A stretch of 64,000 nucleotides of DNA, from positions 85,828 through 149,827 of the forward strand of contig JAAKBF010000358.1 in assembly GCA_012656075.1 (NCBI GenBank), given 5' to 3'. Source of the DNA: Phytophthora hibernalis. Lineage: Eukaryota; Oomycota; Peronosporomycetes; Peronosporales; Peronosporaceae. A program made the translations under genes and the position numbers. The notes beneath the pieces are model-generated. The model was not told where the DNA came from. It did no database searches and was given only the letters and a program-made list of their open reading frames with translations. Position 1 is the first letter of the stretch. Every line of letters begins with the position of its first letter. Below are positions 57,383-64,000 of the stretch, one piece after another.

Positions 57383-60300
57383 CTACGCCTCGGTTAGCCC
57401 CGTGCTATTAATAGTCGTCGTCGCCGTCGTCGTGACGGTGGTGGTGGTTGACGTCTCCGTCGTCTCCGACGCCACTTCAGTCATTGTCTCCGTGGCATCA
57501 TCCTTTGAATAGGAGCTCCAGCCCTCGGTGAAACCACGCGTTCCATCTGGGCCTTTTGCCATGCGAGACCTCACCATGGCGTTAGCGCCAACCTGGCGCA
57601 TAGCCTCCTTCAAAGTGGAGTTAACCGATCGGGAGCCTCGTTGTTGTGACGTAGCCTCAGAGTTCTGCGATGACGAGAGTCGCAGGACACTAGTGGCCAG
57701 ACCGAGAACAGAGTCAGCGGCATCTTCACTCTCGTCCTTGGCTTTTTCTTCAGTCTTTTCCTCGTCAGCCTCCTCCTTCGAAGCTTCCGACTTGGTCTTC
57801 TTAGACGTCTGTTTGGCAGACGGCAATCTGTACGCAAACTCTACGCGATCGCCCTCGCTCAGGACATCACCGCGCAGCACACTCCGAGCTGTGAAACGGG
57901 TCTCGATCGCAGGTTCCTCGCCATCGAGGAGGATGATACCACCAAGATCTTCGGTAATGCGCTACGACGCCTTGTTGCGCATGTGACGCAATGAGACGGA
58001 TCTGGACCGCACGAGGGTTCTTCGGAGTGATATGAGGAATAAACTCTACCTCATCACCTTCACGAAGCACCACAGTGGGGTCGACGATGTCGCGGATGTT
58101 GTATATGTACGATTGCTTGTTCGCCTTCTGCGGTGCTGCCTTCTTACCTGCCTTTTTCGATTCGTCAGACGCGGTCACATCCTTCGACTCCGAGTCTACC
58201 TCAGCGACTTCTGCATCTGCTGCAGTATCTTGTGATGCATCTTCGGTGATCTCAGCTTCCTCGTCACTTTCGCCGTCCACATCAGCATCGCTATCATCGT
58301 CGTCTGCATCGTCATTTGCCAGGCGGATCCGACCTAAGGTACTTGCTTTGATAGCGGAGTTCTTCGTAAAGCGACCCTTGGGTCCGCCTTTCATGCGGTA
58401 CAAGAAGCTCGCCTTCGTGACAACACCTTTAATCCTCTCCAGAACCACTTTCTTGATCGTTCCTGTGGGCACCACAGCGATAGCCGTAGCGCGGTTCTTC
58501 TTTTTCTTCTCGTCAACGAAAATTGTATACTGCACTTCAGTACCTTCCTTCAAATCCGCTAAGGTCTGCCCTGTCGTGATTTCCTTGATGTGGAAGAACA
58601 GATTCTCCTCCATTGACCCAGGCACAGTTAAAGCAGGCTGGATGAAGCCAAAGCCCTCCGCCTTCACGGAGACGATGAATCCCTCACCCTTAGGTCCCTC
58701 GCTCTTCGGTTCGGGAACCTTCGTTTTGGTGTTGACAGCCTCCACGCAAGAAATTGTCTTGCACTGAAACTGTTTGGTTCGCTTCAAAACTACAAGGTCG
58801 AACTTGACACGGTCGCCCACGTGAGGGTTATATCTAACGTCATTCACGTCATCTTCCTTGAATTCCGCAGTCAACTGTGGTGACGACGTCGCAAACTTCT
58901 CTTCTACGGTCTTTGTCGAAACCTTGCGCTCTCCGAAGAGCTCGAGTTGGCGGTGGGAACCTTCGCCTCGGCTCTCGTGGTTCAAGTCCAGCCAATCGCT
59001 ATATTCGTGCAGCGCAGCGCGCTCAAACTTGGACAGAGAACTCGGGAACGAAATGCGAATTTCCAATTTGCTCTTGTCTTCCTTAGACTGACCTTCTTTG
59101 CCCGCTGCGTCACCTTCAACCACTTCTTTTTGCGGCTCCTCAGCATCGTCCTCTGAAGTAAGGAATGCAGCATCAACCTTCTCCTTAAGCTCGGGGAGGA
59201 AGTCGATCAAATGCTGCTTCTCAGGCGTAACAAAGCTAATCTTACCAAGCACCAATTTTGCCAATTGCTTCATCTTGTCTCCGCGACCACCACGGGTTGA
59301 GTTGTGTCCTCTCCGAGAGCTAGGCACTGAAACAATCTTGCCTTCCAGGCCTTCAGCAACAACATCTTCCCACTTGATAGTTCCGCGGGGTAAAATTTGC
59401 AAACGTGTTGCACGGATGTTGTCCGATTTGGTATCCGCAATCACGTCAAATGCCACCTCCGTGCCGTTCTTAAAGCTTCGGTTGTTGCCCATCATATCCG
59501 AAAAACGGAAGTACGCGTCACCAGAGCGCTCAGCGCACTTTATGAAACCAAAGTCCTCCTTCAAAGCGTTGATCGTACCAGTTTCGCGGTTCTTGGGGTT
59601 CAATTGGAGCACACGGACCTTAACCGCCTTGTGCTTACCGGTGCGTTTGTCAAGCACTTCGTCAAATTTCACCTTGTCATCGATGTGAGGAACGTAGCTC
59701 ATGTCCTCCGTGTCACATAAACGGAAGGACACCTTCGGCTTCTTAGACTTACCATCCTTGCCCTTTTCTTCTTAGACGGTTTTTCCTCGCTCTCAGCAGT
59801 AGCTTCAATGGCGGCATCCTTCGCTTCTTCGATCTTCTCAGCAGCAATTGGCTCATAAGTAATTGCGCCAATGACTTCAGGGGCGTTTCGAGGTTCCTTC
59901 GGAAGCTTCGACACAAGGCCCTCAACATCAGCACGCACCAACTCCTCAAAAGAAACACTTCCAGCGGGAAGCTTCTGGACGCGGAGCGCTGTCAAACGTG
60001 GGCGAGATCTCGCCGAGTCGTCCTCCTGGTCCTCGTAAACGAAGAATGATACCTCATCGCCTTCGCGGATGACACTCTTTCCTTGCCATCCACGGCGCGG
60101 CTTGTCACTGCTCTCAGTTTGCTCGTCGTCCTTCTTGTCACTTTCTTCGACCTGCGCCGGCTCGCGGATCTCATGGAAGGGGAAGTAAACGTCCATAGGA
60201 CGATCACAGCACTTGATAAATCCACCGTCATTCTTCACGCGGTCCACAATGCCATTTTCGCGAGTCATCGTCTCCAGCTTGGCCTCAATCTCCTTCTCGA

Positions 60301-61438
60301 ACTTCTCCCGTGCTGAAGTCGTGACCGTAATCTCCACCGCGCGCTTAGCTCCAGTCTTGCGGTGTTTCGCAATGCGGAAGTGCACCTCGTCGCCAAAGTG
60401 CGGCATCGCGCTCTTCCGCGGTCGACTGTTCTCCTGTTCGTCTCCCTCCTTAGCGTCACTCGCAGCCATACTTTCACTGGTAAAGCGGACAAACTCGCGT
60501 TTGTTGCGCGTCTTCTTGGTAGCTTCGTCCCCGTCCTCCTGTACCTGTTCTTCCTTCTCGTCATCCTCCTGAGTCGTCTTGATCTCAATGAGTCCGTGTC
60601 CTTCCTCCCGCTGGTGGCGGTCGTCGTTAAAGAACCCGCGGCCGCCTCCGTGTCCTGCGCGGGGCAGGCTCTTGGTCACGAGGCCGTCGTGGAACTCGTC
60701 CGAGACGTCCTCCACCTGGATCGTCCCCTTGGCCAGCGCCACCAATTGGCAGGCCATCTCCTTGTCCGAGCGCTGGTTGAACTTGACACGGAACTCCACC
60801 TCGTCCTGCAGCTGCACGTCAACGGGCGCCTCCGAGATGTGGAAGAACAGGTCGCTGTCCCGATCCATGCAGCTCACAAAGCCAAAGTTCTCCTTGATGG
60901 ACACCACAAAACCGTGCGACACGGGCTCCTCCCGCCCAGCGTTTCCGCGGCGGTCCGCGTTGCGTCCCCATCGACCGGCATCGGCGCGTCCTCCCCCTCC
61001 TGGCGTCCTCCAGCGTCGCGCTCAAAGCGTCCACCTCCACGGTCTTCTCTTTCAAAGCGTCCTCCTCCACGTTCAAAGCGTCCACCGCCACGGTCCTCCC
61101 GCTCAAAGCGTCCTCCTCCGCGATCTTCCCTGTCAAAGCGTCCACCACCGCCTCCTCCACGGTCGAAACGTCCTCCTCCACTGTCCCTGTCTCTGTCGAA
61201 GCGTCCCCGTTATCCCTGTCCCTGTCAAAGCGTCCTCCGTTGTCCCTCTCAAAGCGTCCTCCGCCTCTTTCGCTGTTTCTGGCGGGGCGCGCGTCCTGAC
61301 GCGGCGGTCGCGTGGGGGCTGACGCTGGTGCTGGTGCAGCTGCGCGTTCTGGGGTGGAGACGTGGGCGCGGGTGTCGGCAATGGCGCCGTGTCCTCGTCT
61401 TCGGCGGCCCAGTCGCCAGGCTGCGGGGAGCGGAACAT
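57383..61438 (-). CDS. CSDE1/UNR-like multi-cold-shock-domain RNA-binding protein with GRF/RGG N-terminus
   Basis: About 1350 residues on the minus strand, from ATG 61438 (MFRSPQPGDWAAEDED) to the stop at 57383. After a Pro-rich start come about eight GGGRFERED/GGRFDRD repeats. Then follow several cold-shock domains in series, for example HGFVVSIKENFGFVSC, NGIVDRVKNDGGFIKCCDR, TGTINALKEDFGFIKCAER and KGEGFIVSVKAEGFGFIQP, interleaved with DxVxF strand pairs (GDEVHFRIAK, DDKVKFDEVL). A Lys/Glu-rich and a Thr-rich tail end the protein. CSDE1/UNR proteins bind mRNA and control its translation and stability. Five or more one-base shifts were bridged (61295-61296, 61205-61208, 60993-60997, 59764-59767, about 57960); most are homopolymer contractions. 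The long open frames on the plus strand opposite the repeats are shadows. Confidence 0.78.
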
Positions 61439-61774
61439 GCTGCTGCTTCCTGCTTCCTTTTTGGCTCGTGATGGGTGACGTGGGTGGAGGCGCCGTAGAA
61501 ACTCCGTCCTGGGATGATCTCGCCAAGATTTAAACGTCTCAAACAGCAATGTATGGTTATTTCACCTGTTACAGAGACTGAAACGGGGAAAACGACTGCA
61601 GACGGAAAAAGTAGGCGGGATCACAGGTTGAACCTGATATAATGGTGTCTTGCCCTTCATAGTTACGTGGTGCACTTAACAGTCGACGTCACCGTTGACG
61701 TCAACGTCACCGCGACCTGAGAGTTCAACGCTCACTTCACAATTTGCCACCTAGTGCGCAAGCGTCCTCCCACT
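61439..61774. other. Divergent intergenic region between cold-shock gene and acyl-CoA oxidase copy 2
   Basis: No gene. The core promoter of the oxidase lies at 61730-61745. Just upstream ACGTCA recurs three times (about 61686, 61698 and 61705), including the palindrome TGACGTCA at 61696-61703, which is the classic bZIP/CRE target. Confidence 0.5.
61730..61745 (+). promoter_or_regulatory. Oomycete core promoter of acyl-CoA oxidase copy 2
   Basis: GCTCACTTCACAATTT agrees with GCTCATTYYNCAWTTT at 15 of 16 bases, ending 29 bases before the ATG at 61775. This is the same spacing as in copy 1. Confidence 0.75.
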
Positions 61775-63754
61775 ATGGCGATGGAACTCAAGGATCTGGC
61801 CCCACTGCTGCTCAAGAAGGAGCGCGCCAATGGCGACATCGACCCCGCCGTGCTCACTGACGTGTTACGTGATGGCAAAGCAGCCAATGAGCGTCGCAAG
61901 CAGCTCCTCAACGTCATCGAACAGCATCCGGTGCTCTCGGACCGCGACATGATGTTCCGCAACCACACGGAGCGCTACAATTTCGGTCTGAAGAAGGGAT
62001 TTTACTATGTGAAGTTGCTGCAGGACGGAGGCTACACAGACCCGGAGGACCAGCAGATCTTGTACAAGGCGCTGGGGGAACCTCTAGGCCTCGACGTGCA
62101 CCGCGCCATGTTCGTGCCGACGCTGGAGAACCAGGAGACGATGACCAACGATCCAAGTGGCTGCCATTGGCCAAGAACTACAAGATCCTGGGAGCTTATG
62201 CCCAGACGGAGCTGGGCCACGGATCCAATGTGCAGGGAATTGAGACCGTCGCCACGTTCGACAAGGCCACCCAAGAGTTCGTCATTGACTCACCCACGCT
62301 CACGAGTCGCAAATGGTGGCCTGGAGGGTTGGGCAAGACGGCCAACCATGCCATTGTGCATGCGAGACTGTTCCTGGACGGGAAGGACGTGGGTGTGCAA
62401 GCGTTTTTGGTGCAGATTCGATCGATGGAGGACCACAAGCCTCTGCCGGGGATCGAAGTGGGGATATCGGCCCAAGGTTGGCTTTAACGGCGTGGACAAT
62501 GGCTACTGTGCGTTCCACAAGATTCGCATTCCTCGAGAGAACATGATGATGAGGTATGCCAAGGTGCTACCCAATGGGACGTTCGTGAAGCCGAAGAGTG
62601 ACAAGCTGGTGTACTTGACCATGGTACAGGTGAGGGCGTACCTGATCAAGACTCTCGGGGCGGGAATGGGAGGAGCTACTGCCATTTGCACTCGCTTCAG
62701 TGCCGCTCGGATTCAGGGACGTACGCCCGATAACAAGAGTGAGTTCCAGGTTCTCGACTACCAGAACCAGCAGCACAAACTGTTTCCGTTGATTGCCATT
62801 TCGTATGCGGCTCACTTTGCTGGTGTTTCTCTTGTTGAGATGCACGACTCGGCACTGGACGTGATCAAGCAAGGCGGAGCTTCTTTTGGTGCCAAGCTGG
62901 CCGAGCTGCACGCTGTGGCGTCTGGATTGAAGGCCTGGCTTGCTGAACGAGTAAGTGACGGCATCGAGACTTGCCGCCGTTTGTGTGGAGGTCACGGGTT
63001 CACGCAGTCCAGCAATCTAGCTCACATGTTTGCTGAACTCGTGGGCGCTAACACATACGAAGGAACTTTTGACGTGTTGGTTCAACAGCATGCCCGATAT
63101 CTGCTCAAGACGTTGGCCTCGCTTCCTGCTAACGAGGAATCCACCAAGTTTTTGAACCAGGTGAAACACTTCAGTGATACGAAGCTGCGATGCAAGGCAC
63201 AAACTTTTGGAGACTTTGGCAACCTCGACCTGCTTCTCGAAGCTTTCCAGACGAGAGCTGCGCGTATCGTGTTGATGCTAGCAAACAAGATGAAGGCCAC
63301 CAAGAATGATGGAAACGCTTGCATGGTGCTCATGACGCGTGCCTCGACAGCTCATGCAGAGCTGATTCTCCTTGAAGCGTTCATCCGTGGATCAAGGAGT
63401 CTGCCCTCTGGTCCCGAGAAGCAGTCTGTGACGCAACTCTGCTCGCTCTTCGGTGCGTGGCTCATCACCAACTCCATCGGAGACTTCCGTCAGCACGATT
63501 ACCTCTCTTCGAGTCAAGTTGATCTTGTTCGCGAACAATTGGTACGTCTGTTGCCGATCATCCGCAAGAATTGCGTGCTGTTGACGGATGCCTGGGACTT
63601 CACTGACTTCGAGTTGAACTCGACGATCGGTCGCTACGACGGCGACATCTATCGTGCACTGGTGAAGCGCGCTGCTGACGAACCGCTGAACAAGGTGCAG
63701 GTTTCGGAAGGCTACGAAAAGTACTTGAAGCCGCTGATCCAGTCCGACCTGTAG
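61775..63754 (+). CDS. Peroxisomal-type acyl-CoA oxidase, copy 2
   Basis: About 660 residues, closely related to copy 1 along the whole length. The ATG at 61775 (MAMELKDLAPLLLKKE) is used because the longer frame begins only at a GTG. Between about 62146 and 62475 the coding frame leaves and returns, through three apparent one-base losses (CC 62145-62146, G run 62460-62463, AA 62474-62475). The displaced part holds GAYAQTELGHGSNVQGIET and RKWWPGGLGK, identical in pattern to copy 1. Later marks are RIPRENMMMRY, RRLCGGHGF and NTYEGTFDVLVQQ. The C-terminus is SDL, again not a standard peroxisome signal. It performs the first beta-oxidation step. Confidence 0.9.
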   Translation: MAMELKDLAPLLLKKERANGDIDPAVLTDVLRDGKAANERRKQLLNVIEQHPVLSDRDMMFRNHTERYNFGLKKGFYYVKLLQDGGYTDPEDQQILYKALGEPLGLDVHRAMFVPTLENQETMTNDPSGCHWPRTTRSWELMPRRSWATDPMCRELRPSPRSTRPPKSSSLTHPRSRVANGGLEGWARRPTMPLCMRDCSWTGRTWVCKRFWCRFDRWRTTSLCRGSKWGYRPKVGFNGVDNGYCAFHKIRIPRENMMMRYAKVLPNGTFVKPKSDKLVYLTMVQVRAYLIKTLGAGMGGATAICTRFSAARIQGRTPDNKSEFQVLDYQNQQHKLFPLIAISYAAHFAGVSLVEMHDSALDVIKQGGASFGAKLAELHAVASGLKAWLAERVSDGIETCRRLCGGHGFTQSSNLAHMFAELVGANTYEGTFDVLVQQHARYLLKTLASLPANEESTKFLNQVKHFSDTKLRCKAQTFGDFGNLDLLLEAFQTRAARIVLMLANKMKATKNDGNACMVLMTRASTAHAELILLEAFIRGSRSLPSGPEKQSVTQLCSLFGAWLITNSIGDFRQHDYLSSSQVDLVREQLVRLLPIIRKNCVLLTDAWDFTDFELNSTIGRYDGDIYRALVKRAADEPLNKVQVSEGYEKYLKPLIQSDL

Positions 63755-64000
63755 ACACTGAACTACACGCGTTGATGTGGTTTGTAAGTGCAAGAGCTCG
63801 TTCGTTAACCCCTTGTTTTTTTGTACTACTTCACTTGTCCAACTTTCCGTAATGATCGAGTGTGAGAGAGCCCTCACGCAGCTTATGAATGACATTTGCT
63901 GGATGCCCGAGTGTTTGTGTGAACAAATATACCACAGTAATACTGAAGCAACATACTGTACATGTAGTACATTTGCAGACGCGTCCGTTGTTCGAGAGCT
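63755..64000 (+). other. 3' flank of acyl-CoA oxidase copy 2
   Basis: No gene is seen up to the window edge. T-rich and A-rich strings in 63800-63960 probably belong to the 3' end of the oxidase transcript. Confidence 0.4.

Noticed and set aside
60362..61471. Long plus-strand open frames of 369 and 247 codons opposite the cold-shock gene
   Set aside because: They arise from the repetitive GGxCGCTTT codons of the GRF repeats on the minus strand; they have Ser/Pro/Arg-rich shadow composition and no motif.
62104..62480. Divergent central region of acyl-CoA oxidase copy 2 as a novel segment
   Set aside because: The odd sequence is the wrong frame; the next frame restores a close match to copy 1, so three one-base losses explain it.
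1..64000. RxLR or crinkler effectors, CRISPR arrays, tRNA or rRNA genes
   Set aside because: No signal peptide followed by RxLR/dEER or LFLAK, no regularly spaced repeats with unique spacers and no cloverleaf-like sequence were seen; the genome type also excludes CRISPR.

Overview
The window looks like nuclear DNA of an oomycete, most likely a Phytophthora species. The evidence is: genes a few hundred bases apart on both strands; few introns, mostly 60-125 bp with GT..AG ends; three sites matching the oomycete core promoter (GCTCATTYYNCAWTTT) 30-35 bases before start codons, plus a weaker fourth; multi-domain signalling proteins; and an island of Copia, PIF/Harbinger-like and hAT-like elements. 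No tRNA, rRNA or CRISPR array was seen, and no RxLR-type effector.

Layout. 1-1639 (-): 5' part of a secreted protein with fibronectin-III-like repeats. 1881-3616 (+): AGC protein kinase in six exons. 3617-6628: gene-poor, with a decayed COG4-like fragment and a 40-bp tandem repeat. 6679-8378 (+): organophosphate-type MFS transporter. 8632-11978 (-): ankyrin / pseudokinase / kinase protein. 11979-15176: gene-poor, with a decayed Ulp1-like protease. 15177-21093 (+): full-length ABCA transporter. 21517-23211 (+): MNN1-type (GT71-like) mannosyltransferase. 23924-25939 (+): PH domain fused to an ERK-like MAP kinase. 26174-30327 (+): cytidine deaminase / SAM / EF-hand / Tudor-like mosaic protein. 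30436-31144 (-): RPB5. 31280-33285 (-): DUF924-TilS fusion. 33418-35398 (-): acyl-CoA oxidase, copy 1. 36430-37270: phosphate transporter pseudogene.

38219-52866 is a transposon island of about 15 kb. It holds a Copia element interrupted by a PIF/Harbinger-like insertion, a second copy of that composite about 10.8 kb away, a decayed hAT element, and a Copia copy in inverted orientation that forms a 1.46-kb inverted repeat with its neighbour. Beyond the island lie UXT (53172-53730, +), a large protein with CH-like and EF-like regions (53974-57192, +), a CSDE1/UNR-like cold-shock RNA-binding protein (57383-61438, -) and acyl-CoA oxidase copy 2 (61775-63754, +).

Many otherwise well conserved genes are broken by single-base shifts, and most of these fall in short homopolymers. 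I read them as consensus errors, not pseudogenes, and describe each such gene as one unit with the break positions listed. The genes do not form an operon or pathway. The links visible are two related acyl-CoA oxidases (fatty-acid beta-oxidation) with matching core promoters, three protein kinase genes of different groups, and neighbours in transcription, tRNA modification and RNA binding.
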